Below, piece after piece: positions 25,001 to 38,065 of a stretch of 64,000 bases of DNA; position 1 is the stretch's first letter; each line of letters begins with the position of its first letter. The notes beneath the pieces are model-generated. The model saw nothing but the letters and a program-made list of their open reading frames with translations, ran no database searches and was not told where the DNA came from. The position numbers were made by a program, and so were the translations under genes. This DNA is from Dipetalonema caudispina (taxonomy: Eukaryota > Nematoda > Chromadorea > Rhabditida > Onchocercidae): contig JABVXV010000032.1 in NCBI GenBank assembly GCA_013365325.1, positions 345,056-409,055 on the forward strand, in the 5' to 3' direction.

Positions 25001-27453
25001 TTAGGAATGCGGTTTTGGTATGTCTACTGGGACTGTTTCTCCCGTATAGTTGTAAAGTTATATTTTTTTAAACACATAAACAAAATAAGTACAACTGAGC
25101 AACAAGAAACAACAATAAACTGTTGACAAATGGAGATTGCCGATTATTCTCGTCAGCAATTGCCATCTCCTACATGATCCATGACATGTTCCGGATCTGA
25201 ATTTTGGAGTTTCGCTGAATGGTGTTAAATCCAAAGACATTAAGCAATGTTCCTCATCTACTTCCTGTTTATTTATACATCAATTATTACTTTTATTCTT
25301 TGCCAATTTGTATTTAATGCGTAACTGACTTATGCTGTATACCGTCGATGTGCTTGTATGTGTATGTATATGTATAAAGATGGTCTATCGGGTGATGGGA
25401 AACAAGAAAAAAAAAAAAAGGAAAAATACGGAAGGTGAAACAAGAAGCAATCTATCCGATCCCAAGGAAATCAAGCGTCATTTTCCCCTCTTCAATATCA
25501 GTCCCCGAATCATCTATCCCACACTACAATGATCCCAACCAAAATGTTCCTACAATGTATACATGTGCAAAATGTGTATTATTTATGCGTGAAGTGATAA
25601 TCGTCTCGTTTTTCCATACTGTTCCAAAACAAACTGCATCATGACTTGCTGCTCTTTCCATCTGCCGCTAAAATGTTAATAAGGCCAGGCCGCCCACTTT
25701 CAAACCAATATCATCCCATTCAACACTCTGTTGTTGTTAGCTCTAAAAAAAATCTTTCGAATTAACTCGGATTTTTAATCTCATACTTTTCTTCCGAAAT
25801 GAATCCACAAAAGGATAGACATCTACATCAATAGTGGGGCTGACCGATCCTCACGATCTCTGCAAGCCTTATCGCACTCATTTTATCCAACATTTAAGCA
25901 GTAAACTCCGCTGCTACAATATCCATCCTAGCTTAGAAATGTTTCCCCTGTATCAAATTATAATCACTTTATTAAAACTTTCTACGAATTGTAATCCATC
26001 TCCTACGACGGTAAACTCAAATCAAAGGATATTGCTCCACCAGTATTTCCTACTTGCTAAGTTGATCACTCTATAGTAAGTAGCATACTGAAGTGTACGT
26101 CATAGTGATTGACAAATAAGCGAATCAATATGGCTTACATTTCAGATACTGCTTACATAACAAATAATCCGTCACTTGGAATAGAATCATATAGTAATCT
26201 TTAAACAAAAATCTTTCCAGTGATCGTCATAATCTCAAAATTTCCAACTAGTAGATCTCTTTGATTCCGGAAGAATTACAGCGAAAAGCGATTATTAACG
26301 CTCAGTGTCTATACTATAATACTTTGAAAAGTTATCAGAACATTTCTAATTTATGAATTATTGAAAACAGCCAATCAAGTCCATGGCATCCTCAAAATGA
26401 AGGTTTCTTTGTGAAAAATTTCACGATAAGTAAAGAATTAAGAAACTGCATTTAAACCTTGTAGTAAATAAGTTGTGACCTAGTACTACTCTATCCATAT
26501 CTTTCTTAGTTTTGAACAATCTCCTTTTGCTTTCAATTACGATGTCAAAAGAGGTCTAACACAGGCGAAGAATGAGTTGAATATCAACAAAACAATACCA
26601 GAGGCAATTTATATGCAAAAATTTACCACTTTAGATATCAAAAATAAATACCACGGTACAGTCGATATAAACCACAACTAGATAACTGTCATTATTGGCC
26701 TGTTGCAATGATTTGCCTTCCTTACAATATTTTAATTATTTCAAAATTACCTCAAACTTTCAGAACCTTTGAAATTTCTAAAAAAAAGTGGGTTCCATAA
26801 AGATGGAATGAATGATAATAACTCTATAATTCATTGAAATAATAAAAGTTAATCTAGCCTTCATAGGTTAACCCAACAGGCCGATAATCCACTACATGTA
26901 GGTTAAAAAGCTTCCGAGTAATTAGCAAGATATCGTATAACACCGTAAAAAAAATCCCGCAAATACCACCATATATGATACGACACTTATATTGCCAAGT
27001 TAAAAAACACCAAGAAAAAACCGGAATGCAATTATGAAAGAGTTACAACATATAATTTTGAGGAGAAATACGTAAAGGTTGGAAGTTAAATAAAATTAGA
27101 AAAATTCCCTCAAAATTCCAAATTTCAAGTGAATTTCTCTCATTTTCTTGACGGAGTCACAAAAATGTTTGACGAAAAATATAATTTTATATCCAGAGGG
27201 TTGGAAATCTTTTTCCATATATTCAGTGACGAGTATAGAAGTCAATCCATTATATGAATTTAAAGTTATTGAATGAAATAATGTTAAAAGACTTTTCCAT
27301 CAATATATATATCTATATCAAATCTATCCATCTACATATATAATACCATAACATTAAACTGCAGGAAAGGTAGGAAAACACTGCAGAAAAAACATTTCAA
27401 TAGTAAAACAAATCAGAATCAAAACTTTTCTATTGCTCCACTAAGTTCCTAAC
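22074..27453. other. Gene-poor stretch between HSP20-like and GALNT genes
   Basis: About 5.4 kb of AT-rich DNA with an A27 tract (23303-23329) and a perfect 11-base-arm palindrome at 24572-24595. Overlapping short ORFs at 25332-25644 look coding-like in two frames, but none is convincing. The left part contains the HSP20-like gene's upstream region; the right end is 3' of the minus-strand GALNT gene. No RNA gene seen. Confidence 0.45.
23303..23329. repeat. A27 homopolymer tract
   Basis: Uninterrupted A run, possibly a retroposition tail or slippage product. Confidence 0.9.
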
Positions 27454-30400
27454 CTAAGTTTTTTTATTACGCTCCTGAATCAATTTCAAATTAATCGTCG
27501 TCCATGTCCACTTTTGACTCCGTCGGTCCGAATCACAGGGATTCATAAAAATTTCTTCTCGTTCCACATCACAATCCATGCACAAACCACTAATCGGATG
27601 ATACATCTGCTGCTTGTCAGGCAGATATTTGAAATGTTGATTACCTTGCATGCCATGGCTGAGATGAAGAAATTTTAAATTTGATTGAAAAAATGTGCGT
27701 TCTTACTATTACCTGTTATACCTCAATCCAAATCACTTTTTCTCTAAAAAACGAGGAACTTGAACGTTGAAAAAAAAATCCTGTATAACTTCACTTATCA
27801 CTTCCAGTCCATTCAAGAAGGGTCTAAAAAGCAAAAAATGAGATGAAAATTCATAAAAAATTCATTTCAAAAATTACCAAACGTACAAAACAATAGGAGC
27901 TTGGTTCACAGAAACTGAGACATCGAAACACATCGATCGCGTATGGAGTCGTACATCGTGCCAAAATGTGAGTCGAAGGTTCTAGAAAATTTAACAAATC
28001 TCCAATACTTTAAAACGAATTAGAAAAAAGAATAAAAGTTTAGCAACGAAAAAAGTATTACTTACTTGTTCTCCCTTAATGAGTGGATCATCACTCATAC
28101 ATTTACGTAAACCAAATTTTTTTTCGGCATCTTTGAATTGCACATCCACACATTTATTTGCTGCAATATTGCGCAGCTCACCTGCATAATTAATCACGTA
28201 AGTGCTTAAAAAACCTTAGATCTAATAAAAGATCTGTCCAAATGACAACAGAGAAAAACATAAACGTTACTTAACCATTAGCACTATCTTCGGGCTCCAC
28301 TGCAGGATAAAACTTTTCCTGATCGAAAGCAATCTCTTTCATGAACCAGTCAAATGATTTACATTTAAGTCTTTTCCGAATTGCTTTCTGTTTACTGAGG
28401 TCACCTAAAAACATTTTTTGTGCCATAAATTCAATTTTGATTTCAGTGATTGATTTGTGTCACTAAGTAGACCCGACAGTTTCATACCAACATATGCTCC
28501 ATCAAAAAAACCATACCAAAATCGGCAGTAAGCAACGGTGGTCTACGCTTGTACAAAAACTTTGCATATTCATCCATCCATACTTCGGCAACTCTGAAAA
28601 TTCCCTTTTATTGATCAATAAATTCAAAATCCCATTGCTTAACTACCGTTATCTTCTTGGCACAAAAAACAGAAATATACCTTCTATAATTTCTGGAAAT
28701 GAAATCCCCGATACCTGGATTTGGAAAAGGAATATATTTACAACGATAAATGTGTCCAACTCGTGAACAGGGAGTATCAACCATTGTGCCATGACACTGC
28801 CACACCTAACAACATCCTACTGAACAAGTTTAGCAAAAATTTTGAAGAAACGGTCTAATAGATTTTTAGTATTTCATTCCATCCGAACTATTTGAAACGA
28901 TAATGCTATCACCCCTAACATGTGTTTCAGCATATCAACCAAAGGGAGAAAACTAAAAAGATTCAAATAACGATTTTCGAGTATTAGAAATGATGATATC
29001 GTTGTTTCTGAAAAACAGTGCACTCTCCCGTGACATGAACAGAATAACTTGAACGATATATGCGACAAATGGAAATTTAAAAAAAAAGTTGAAATTTTTT
29101 TAAAAAAAGATCATGACCTACCTTGAAAGATAGTTCATACTGTTCACCACCCCATATTTCAAGGCCCTCATCATAACCTCCCAACTCCCAAAACCACTTC
29201 CTACTGATTGCAAAATATCCACCAGCCATAACTGGATTACGGAAGGGACGCGTTGGATTTTTCTTATTATCTTCTGTTAAAGGTAAGCGCTTGTAATTGA
29301 ATTCCCAATCAAAAGAACCTGAAAGTTAAAAGTTTTATCCACTTTCATACTCTTTTTTAAAAAGTCATAAAGGAGAGACAAATCCCAAACCTCTGCCACC
29401 CTCATCCTGTGCACGGTACTCGTAAGTATTGCAGTCAATAACATCGACAAAAGGACAAACTACCGTTCTGAAAGGAACATATTATATATCTGACTATTGA
29501 ATTTGTAAAACCAAACTTCGTTGAAGCATACAATATTATTTGACAAATTTACAATTGAATCAATCACAAAATTTACTTATAATCAAGTGCAATTGGTTCA
29601 ACGAGTGGTGGTAACCAGTTATAATTTGTTTCTGAATGTGCATCCAAAAACACAATCACGTCGGCCGTTATATGCCGCGCACCTATTTGACGCGCCCGAA
29701 TCAATCCTTCTCTTTTTCTAAATTAACCAAAAAATTCTTAAAAAAATAAAGGAAAGCTTGAGAGGGATTCAAAAAGTTTGCTGAATTAACTTACAAAAAC
29801 TTACTGCGTACGAACAACTTTCACGATGTGATTAAGACCAGCCTTTTTCAGAAACTCTTCAAGAGGTTCTTTCAGGAACGGTTTTGTGCTTCCATCATCA
29901 ACAAGAATAACTTCTTTCATGATATCTTTTGGAGAACGATTTATAACCGAATATACGCTTCTTAGTAGTGTGGAATTGTGCTACAAGAAAATTAATAAGT
30001 TAGTTGAAAACTAACTTGAAGGTGAAAATTAAATAAATTTTTCGTCCCTGATGACGAACATACCTCATCATGAAAGGGAAATACCACTCCTACAGTGGGC
30101 AATTTTTCGAGGTAAACCATATTCTTGCACTCAGAATGCCGTATATCTTTAACCGAACGATCCAAAGCAATCAAGTCGCTAATATAGGCATCATAACCGT
30201 TTGCACGGTAGAGATCGTCCTAAAAACGTGATAAATCACAAAAATAGAGGAAAGAATAAAATCATTGATTAATCGATCGAATGGTTTGCAGCACATTACG
30301 ATTTCCTTAGGATTCCAAAATATCGATTGAACCTTCACTTAACTTCCCGCATAAAACAGATGATTTCCATTTTATAATCATAAATTTTGAAAAAGAACTT

Positions 30401-31006
30401 CAAAAGCTAACCCGTAACTTTTCCAGTTTGTCAGATGCTATTATCACCGGTTTACCACCCTCGCCAAGCCCTTGTCTTAGTGCATCACGTTTCATCGATT
30501 CATAATCATGCCAGTCCTTTTTACCAAAACTTTTATATGAAGCGAATGGATCAGTATCGTTATTCACTAAAATTATGTGAACAGATAAAACTATTTTTTT
30601 GTACGATAGAACTAGCAACAGAATATCACCGCACTGTGCATTTTTAGGGATTCAGGAATAAGATAACAGTTAAAGTGCTAAATTAAACTCCCGTTCTAGA
30701 ATATAATTTCATTGGTCAGGTTTCTTCCTAGGAACTAAAATAATCATTCAATGAGCAAATTTTTTGAATACTTCTCTTTCTTTCCAAAAAAAGAAAAAAC
30801 AAACAAATCTGTGTCTGTTGAGCAACGTTTCCAATGAAAACACCAGCCATCACGTCATTGTGCCCATTTTGACGCATTGCTAGCGGTTTCGGCACAGAAA
30901 AAATTGTATACAATCCAATAAAACAAAAGGCCAGAGCAACTACCTGTAGTGTTCGTCTGCTGCATCTCTTAAAGTAACGCCATGACATCATCTCTCTTAC
31001 GATTAC
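27454..31006 (-). CDS. Polypeptide N-acetylgalactosaminyltransferase, GALNT10-type
   Basis: A Golgi type II membrane enzyme that transfers GalNAc from UDP-GalNAc to Ser/Thr, starting mucin-type O-glycans. From ATG 30991, thirteen exons give 601 residues: 30844-30991, 30412-30566, 30064-30219, 29805-29980, 29577-29717, 29391-29467, 29122-29318, 28681-28805, 28517-28593, 28276-28404, 28066-28181, 27878-27981, 27454-27658. Residues about 17-33 are the signal anchor ([15 protein letters not shown]). The GT-A half contains VDDGS (about 180-184) and the metal-binding DAH (about 237-239). The Gal/GalNAc-T motif is [11 protein letters not shown] (about 340-350). A ricin-type lectin domain with CHGMQGNQ closes the protein. 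[19 protein letters not shown] and the DWHDY N-terminal region point to the GALNT10 clade, whose members often prefer pre-glycosylated peptides. WQCHG replaces the usual W(Q/M)CGG. A TTTTTTTCAG acceptor sits just upstream of the first exon, which could be trans-spliced or joined to an upstream exon. Confidence 0.93.
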
Positions 31007-31623
31007 CTGAAAAAAAAGAATTTTAGCACTAATTTCACTGGAGTTATTGAAGTCGCAGCGTGGATAAGGACATATTAAAAAAAATCGTAGATGAGATCAC
31101 TTTGAAGAGATTGCAATTTTCTGAATTAAATTTTTAGCTTAAGAGAATTATGAGCAAGAGAATTTTATTTGAAAAAAAGTATTGTAGCACAACAGGAAGT
31201 AGGATGAGTTGAAACAAAGCAACCAATTTGTTCCAAAAAGTAAGCTTTTAAATTAAAATATATCAAATTGTTAACAAAGAAATGAGAAAAGCATTCTCAA
31301 CCAACTGCAATGAAAAGGAAATTTTGGGTCTGAGAAAAATGACTGAAGCATAATCGTTCAAATACACGATATTTTGACAAATAAATGGCACAACTAAACA
31401 CTGCGTATTCGCTTGACTCGGCGTGATCGAATTTGTTAACAAAGGGAAAAACATTAGCTAAGTGATACTGGATGAAGTAATCTGAACAGCTGCAACTTTA
31501 AGTCGTTTATTTAAGGTATGGAATGAAAAAAAAAAAACTTACACAACATCACCAAGACCGCCCGGACACTGGCGCAAAGCGTTACTCGATGGTGGGGGTG
31601 ATTGGATATCGCCAAGCATTTAC

Positions 31624-31677
31624 CTCTCGGAAGAGTTTGACGACACCAGTCGTCGAACCATTCTGTTTGATCCACAT
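31624..31677 (-). CDS. Possible alternative 5' exon of the GALNT gene
   Basis: An ATG-started 18-codon exon (MWIKQNGSTTGVVKLFRE) ends at a good GAG-GTAAATG donor. Spliced to the acceptor at 31007, it continues in frame through VIVRE into the known MMSW start. That would lengthen the cytosolic tail of the type II protein by 23 residues. It is an inference from donor quality and phase alone; the downstream ATG remains the default start. Confidence 0.4.
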
Positions 31678-32539
31678 GTTAATTACTCTACCAACTATTT
31701 GAATTATCTGGCTTCAGTCAGCCGAGGCTGAATTTTGTTGGCTTGTTTAAAACTTTTAGGATGTATATCTCGCTGTGTTTCAAGACTATCTCAAACGCTG
31801 CCAATCCCAACGTGCAGTGAAGTCTGCTTCACGCTATACATTCCCAGTCAATTAGTAGAAAGCTCCAAATTCACCTTTCGAAATTCAAATTCGGCATTCC
31901 CAGTTTGAAATCTCATGTTTACACTTTACAAATTACAACTTGTTAAAGAAACCTAAGATCAAGGAGCTCCTTCCTTCAAGAAACCACACCTCGTAATTGA
32001 GCTTCAGAAATTAATAACTCAATTTCGAAGCCTACAGAAAAGTACACTATACCAGCTTTAACGCTTCCTTTAAGTTCTTGTAGCTGCCCTGCATTGTAGA
32101 TCTAGATTCCATAGAAATCAAGAGTGAAGCAGACCAAGCTTCATCGCACGCTACTTTAATGAGAGAATTCGAATTTCTGGTACCAGCTGCAACCACGGGA
32201 TGCAGGGACAAATGAAGTCAAAATGAAATCCACATTCTGATTAAGAAATTAACATTATTTCAACGTTTCATCCAGGTATTTACTATAACACGAAGTGAAC
32301 AACACAGAGCAAAAGATTAAATAATAAAGAACCTCTATGTAACATTAGTTGGGAAATATGCTGATTTCACTTGCATATTTTTTTTACACTTTCATTATGC
32401 CTATCGATGCAATCTACCTATAATTGACTTTTTTGTTACAACATCAATTAATACCATCTAGTTATGTTTGAAGGCATCAGTCTTTAATGCTTGGCAAATA
32501 CAGTGTACGACCAAGCATTTTCATACGATATACACATTA
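31678..32539. other. Spacer between GALNT 5' region and nft-1 3' end
   Basis: About 860 bases, presumably the promoter of the minus-strand GALNT gene and the nft-1 3' UTR. No ORF with coding character seen. Confidence 0.5.
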
Positions 32540-35367
32540 TCACTCGACTCCTCCAGTAGCCAACAAGCATCGGTACACATTGGCTTCATTCTGCATTTCT
32601 TCCTTATTCCGAAATCTTTTTTCTCCGGCTTTGTCATGCTCAGCTAATTCGCGATAAATATTATCTGGATCGCCACCAAAATCATCTTTTTTGCGTGGAA
32701 GTATGTGTACGTGCACGTGCTACAAGAGACGATCGTTACCATTTTCTTGCTTAGTTGGTCTTACTTATTTGCTATATTTTATTAATAAACGGTCCTGAAA
32801 TAAACTTTCTAACCGTGGGGTTATGGAATGTAGTTTTATATAAAGTTTTCACCAGAAAATTATAACGAACAGATGAATGAGTCAGCAGTAAGTAAAAACT
32901 CTCATTTCTAACTTATCAGATTCCTGAATGGCTTCTGAAAATATAAAGTCAGGTATCCAAACTTACTGAAACAGTCTGTCCTGCTTCAGGGCCATCCTGA
33001 ACGCAAATGGTCGAAGACATTGCTTTATAGTAGTCTTCCAGCATTGCTTGTATTCTTTTTGCAGTTATGAATAAATCAGAAGTTTCGGCATGACTCAGTT
33101 TAGTGAGCCGTTTGACATTCCTGATCGGACAGACTAGCACATCTGAAAGGGACCAGCACTTCAAATGCAAACTGCTATTTCTGTAGAGGAAAAAGTTTAA
33201 ATAAATGAAACAAATATTGAAACTTTTTACAATATGAAATGTGCTAGATCTTAACTTATCATGTACATGTGGTTCAGTGTTTCGATCTTCGGGATTACCT
33301 TCAAAAATCCGAAACTTGATAACTGATGAAATGCATTATGCAGAGTAATGGACATGAAGTATTTTAAATGAATTTATCACATCAACTAAAAGTACTAACG
33401 TCCAAGAAGTACAGGTCTTCGATTTACGAAGCAGAATGTGTAAGAACTGCGATAAAAAACATGTTCTGACGGAATACTATGATTACCAAACATGTACATT
33501 TCATTTCCTGAAATTAGAACATAAGAGTTGGAAAGTTTGGAATTTAAGTAGAGAATTAAGCATACAGTCAAAAATCTGAAAAACTACTTTTTTAGTTAGA
33601 TACTAACCGATTTCGTTCCTCTGCACTGCTATCAAGGAATATAAGTCAGAACGCCGATGATCGAAAACAGGTTGCAGTTTTCGTACTTCACTGAGATAAC
33701 TTAATGATATTTCAGCAAAACACATATCTTCAAAACATATTTAACTTAGAATAAATAGAATTTAAAAGTTCAATTTCCTCTAAAGTGAAAGATAAAAAGC
33801 GTACTACCAATCTCTCATTTTCTTGGATATATTGAGAATTTTCAATACCAAGACAGACTTCAAGCTATACCTATAGTTTCTGAACATTGCGCAATAACCG
33901 CTCCCCAAGGATCAACAACCATTGCATGACCATATGACGACCTTTTATTGTTATGTTTGCCAGTCTGAGCTGCAGCGACAACATAACATTGTGTTTCGAC
34001 TGCTCTGGCTCTTAATAAAGTCTAAAAAAAATAAAATAGATAAATTAAAATTAATTAAAGAAACATAAAGTTTGAAATTCCCTCAAAAAGTCACTTGAAT
34101 ATTGCTGAAAATGATCAGCTTATCTATTTCTTCAATTCAAAGACCACAAAAACAATTTTTCTTCCTTCGAAAATCACCAAACACATACTTCCCAGTGTGC
34201 GAGGCCAGTATTAACAGTGAAAGCCGCTGGATATGTCAAAATATGAGCTCCATTCATGCGATACCATAATGCCAATTCAGCAAACCGCAAGTCGTAACAA
34301 ATGGACATGGCGACATTTCCTACAGGTGTACAAACTGGCTTCGAAATCTGAAATCTTGCTTTGATGGAATTAATTTAAAAAGTTTAAAAACAAAAGCGAC
34401 GTAACTGAGAGAAAATAAAACCAACTTCATCTCCACGGCTTGAAAATTCGCTTTCTATTAATCGCACTTTTCCAGGGATATCTAAATCGAATAGATGAAG
34501 TTTCCTGTAGATACCACGAGTTTCTCCTTTGTCATCTACGATAAGATGGGTGTTATAAGGTTTCCGTAATCCAGCAGGATCCTAAAAAAGGATCACAAGT
34601 CGACTAGAGATCTACGAAAAAAAGGACCACCAGTAGTAAATCGAACACCACCCAAATTTAGACCTGAAACTACTTTCAGAACCTTTTGGTGAAATCCACC
34701 CAAACTGAGCCAAAGTCCATATTCTCTAGCACAGTTTCGATAACGACCAATATAATCATCGTTCTCAGTCAAAGCCAGCGTTTCATTCTCGTCACGGCTT
34801 TCTCCAACGTAATCGAAACACTCCGGGAAGAAAACCATCTGAATTTGAAAACTCCTCTTCTAAGTTAAAACAAATCAGTTTTTCAGTACTTCGAAAAAAT
34901 TAAAAGCTTTTCAGAACTGCAGAAGACACCATTACACCACAAATACGGATAATGCTCAATAAATCTGTAAGTCAGTAGGAAATAGCTTACTTGAATCATC
35001 ATTTTTTATAAATAGCTCTTCCACTGAATGTCTCACTCGCCACTTTGGTCAGAAAACAATTTCCTAGTGCCCTGGGAATGAAATTAGACCTTAGACCTTA
35101 TCATCTTGCCAAAATCGCTGGTAAAAACAAGTAAGCAAATGAACAGAATTTGAATACTAGACTTAAGATGAGTAATGTCAATGTCAAAGCTTGAACCTTC
35201 GCCTTGCGCTCTTTAGCACGCTTCATCATCCATTTTGCAACTTCGAAGTTAGCTTCCAAATCATTTGTCGATGTTAACTGACAAACAGCGATCAGGGAAC
35301 GTGTTTCGTTCATCAGTGAGGAAAAGTGACGACGGATTGTGCTATTTAGTAATGCATGAGCGGGCAT
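32540..35367 (-). CDS. nft-1: NitFhit: nitrilase-Fhit fusion protein
   Basis: A nitrilase-like domain (Nit1; amidase, known to act on deaminated glutathione) fused to Fhit, a diadenosine polyphosphate hydrolase. The fusion is typical of nematodes and insects. Nine in-phase exons: 35197-35367, 34683-34838, 34426-34581, 34189-34347, 33871-34021, 33608-33727, 33400-33507, 32967-33142, 32540-32719, giving 458 residues. The catalytic triad is visible: Glu63 in FFPECFD, Lys136 in YRKLHLFD, Cys178 in SICYDLRF. FDHRRSDLY ends the Nit domain, and the Fhit part begins around NEMYMFGNHSIP. DGPEAGQTVS is followed across an intron by the histidine triad HVHVHILPRKK (from residue 400). The N-terminal 20 residues, with Arg-His and no acids, could be a mitochondrial presequence. 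A CAG acceptor lies 15 bases before the ATG. Confidence 0.95.
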
Positions 35368-36161
35368 CCGAGTGTGACCTGCATGAATTGTAATAAACCA
35401 ACTAAATGTCGTGAGAATTTATGAATATTACTCAAGGCATTTTCATATTTTAGGAAATCTACATTTTATTTTTTGTCTCGATTTCAAATTTCTGAAAACC
35501 TAAGATTAAACTTATACACCTCTCACGGAGAGAATCATTCCTTTGGGGTAATCAATACTACAGACTATTACATGCTCAAATTTAATTAGTAGGCCCCGAC
35601 TCGATGATAGCTACATCAGAATGGAAAGATCATTCTGATGTCATCGAAATTTAACAGGGAACGAAGAGAGATAGAAGTGAAATTAATTGCAGAAAGAGTG
35701 TTAGTTGAGTAGGGAGAGAGAGAGAGAGAGGAAAGGAGAGGAGAAGAGAGGGTTAGCAAGTCATACGAAAGAGTAAATGCCAGATGATATGACGCTATTT
35801 AGCATGAAATGAACAAATTCGTATTGCGTACAACCAACAGGTGGATGGGGTGATTTAGACGTGTTTAGGTCTTTACGTAAGTGATATTGACATACGAAGT
35901 GGCATGCGGTTCATGATTCACTGAATCACCACAAAGTTTCAGTACTTGAGATTCCGTAGTAGGGAAGCAAACTTTGAAGATGATATCCGTTATTTCTTGA
36001 TCTTACAGTTGGCTGAGATTCAGGTGACATAATATTACGCCGAATGAGTGACCTCATGTTTGATTGTCTCCCAAATGATTTTACACAAAAATTACATATC
36101 CTTCGTTGTTTACAGGTATTTAGTGAGGCCTCAACAGGGCAGTAATTAAGTAAGAGGAGAA
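35368..36161. other. Divergent promoter region of nft-1 and trap-4
   Basis: About 800 bases between two genes read in opposite directions. It holds a GA-rich simple repeat and, at its right end, a GTTTACAG acceptor about 47 bases before the trap-4 ATG that could receive a spliced leader. No other gene seen. Confidence 0.5.
35713..35752. repeat. GA-rich simple repeat
   Basis: Imperfect (GA)n tract in the shared upstream region of nft-1 and trap-4. GA tracts are common in nematode core promoters (general knowledge). Confidence 0.8.
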
Positions 36162-37585
36162 ATGATTCGAGAGTTTGTTATATTGGTATCCTTTCTAATC
36201 GGAACCGAGGGTACGTTTTATATGAAAATTCAAACGAATAGGTAAAATAGTTGTTTTGATCTTTTAATCTTTAATCTTACACACTTCATGGTACACAAAT
36301 CACTATGTAACATTTCAGCTTATCTCCCAAGAGTTAATTCTATTTTTAATGTAGTTAATAATCCGAAGTCTGTTATGTTTGCTTTATGCAGTAGATTTTA
36401 GACTTTGATCGTCACGAAGAATTGTTTTAGCTGTCACATGTGAATCACCGAATCATTCGGCGGTAACATTCTCAACTACCGATGCATTCTTCCACTTTAG
36501 CACGACTTATATTATTGAATTTAACCTGCAATGCGCCAATAATGTCAAGGTTAACTTTTGCTGCTTCTCTTGATTTTTCGTCCAGATGAATGTGAAGACA
36601 TAAAAGCTTTAGCAGCAATTGCTCGATGATAGAAAGCATTATTCAGTGGTTCCTACTATAGGATATGGCTGTTTATGGTATCGTTCATGGAAGAGTTTAT
36701 CAGGCTGCTGTCTCAGAAGAAACATCAAAACATCAAATATCATGGCAGTTGGAGCACGATGAGTCAGCTGCTCAAACATTCGATGTCGTGATTTACGATG
36801 AAGATGGTTTGACCGCATATCGCAAGGTAGTTGGGTTGCCTACCTTCAGATCCCAGCATTTTTTTGCTATTTGAATTAGGTTTCCTGATGTGTAATACTT
36901 TTCCGAATTACTTGAGTGATGTCGACTCCGTTTGACTAAATTATTTCAGACGTTAGACATACTTTAAACTTGAACAATAGAAAAGTTGTATTAGTTCACT
37001 TAAGAGTTACCGCTTCCTAAGAAAGCGATTCTTTAGAGATCAGAAATCTAAAGTCAGTAGAACGATTTTTGAAAATAGTTTCGGAAAATAATGAATTTCA
37101 GTACATAGGAAGTAAGAAATGTTTTTAGTATGAAACTTAAACCGTTGAAGAAAGTACTGATGCGTTTCCTTTTTCTAGGCGGAAAGGAGTTATGATGATA
37201 CCTCCAAAGTGAAATCACTCTTCACAGTTCAATTAAAACATCCTGTATGTTTTAGCTTTTTCATAAAAATCGGTTTCGTACTTTTTACATGTTATGAAGC
37301 TTTCTGTCAATTAGTTTTTTTAATGTTTTAATCACAAAGTTCCAAGAAGATCTGAACTTTTTAAAATCTATGGGTAAAATTTCTTGCTGAGAATATAGTG
37401 ATGATTATTCGGACTTCAGGTGAATGTTCCTATTGTTAACTAGATATGCAATATAAAGTTGAACAGTATATTCGTTTCAGGGTGTCTCGAAGTCATCTCC
37501 AGTTGCATCAGAAACTGTTGTTACAGCTTTCGCTTTGATTGCTTTATATATTGGTTATCACTTTAAGAGTCAGTTGATGGCTTAA
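36162..37585 (+). CDS. trap-4: Translocon-associated protein delta subunit
   Basis: SSR4/TRAP-delta, part of the ER membrane TRAP complex that sits by Sec61 and helps translocation and glycosylation of certain substrates. Five in-phase exons: 36162-36210, 36431-36549, 36662-36826, 37179-37244, 37481-37585, giving 167 residues. Residues 1-16 ([16 protein letters not shown]) are a signal peptide. Then come [10 protein letters not shown] and FSTTDAFF, matching the family's conserved STTDA region. The lumenal beta domain includes [14 protein letters not shown] and [26 protein letters not shown] leads to the C-terminal membrane helix ([16 protein letters not shown]) and short tail KSQLMA. The FAM210-type gene follows 480 bases downstream on the same strand. 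Confidence 0.92.
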
Positions 37586-38065
37586 ATTATTGAATGTACC
37601 GTTTCATTGGTAACCGTGATAAGGATAATACCTTGTTTTTGTTATGTGACATTGATTTTTTGTCACATTTATTTGTGGGAGTCAAGGGATATTTTTCTGT
37701 ATGTTTTCATAATTCCGTGCAATTTCAAAGAACTTCTAAGATTTCAAGTTATAAATATTGACCGAATTGATTCCTGTGACTCTTTCTCATCTTTTATTAT
37801 AATAGGATTTCGTCTAAACAGTTAGTTGTATGGGTTTCGTTTCTTCTTTGTCTGTTACATCAATTGTTATGGTTTGTGTTGTTTGTCCTTTTGTCAGGAA
37901 AACTCACTATTTTATTTATAATTCAGTAAAGGTATGGTTAAAATCATCTCTTCTATGCAAGTTTCCGCATTTTGCAGCGTGACAAGTTCATAAATTTTGA
38001 AACTTTGGTAGTTGGTCATGTTGCAATAGTGCATAGCATAGATACTCTGTTCATCGATTTTCAGG
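37586..38065. promoter_or_regulatory. Intercistronic spacer with a spliced-leader-type acceptor
   Basis: 480 bases between trap-4 and the FAM210-type gene. The last bases read CGATTTTCAG, ending at 38064, one base before the downstream ATG. This is the arrangement expected if the downstream gene is trans-spliced, possibly as the second cistron of an operon. No coding exon seen. Confidence 0.5.

Noticed and set aside
25332..25644. Two overlapping + strand ORFs with fair composition
   Set aside because: Both are open over the same bases in different frames, start at non-ATG or after an A-rich tract, and match no family I know.
32437..32465. Sequence vaguely like a spliced-leader RNA
   Set aside because: It does not contain the known nematode SL1 22-mer and lacks an adjacent donor in the right place.
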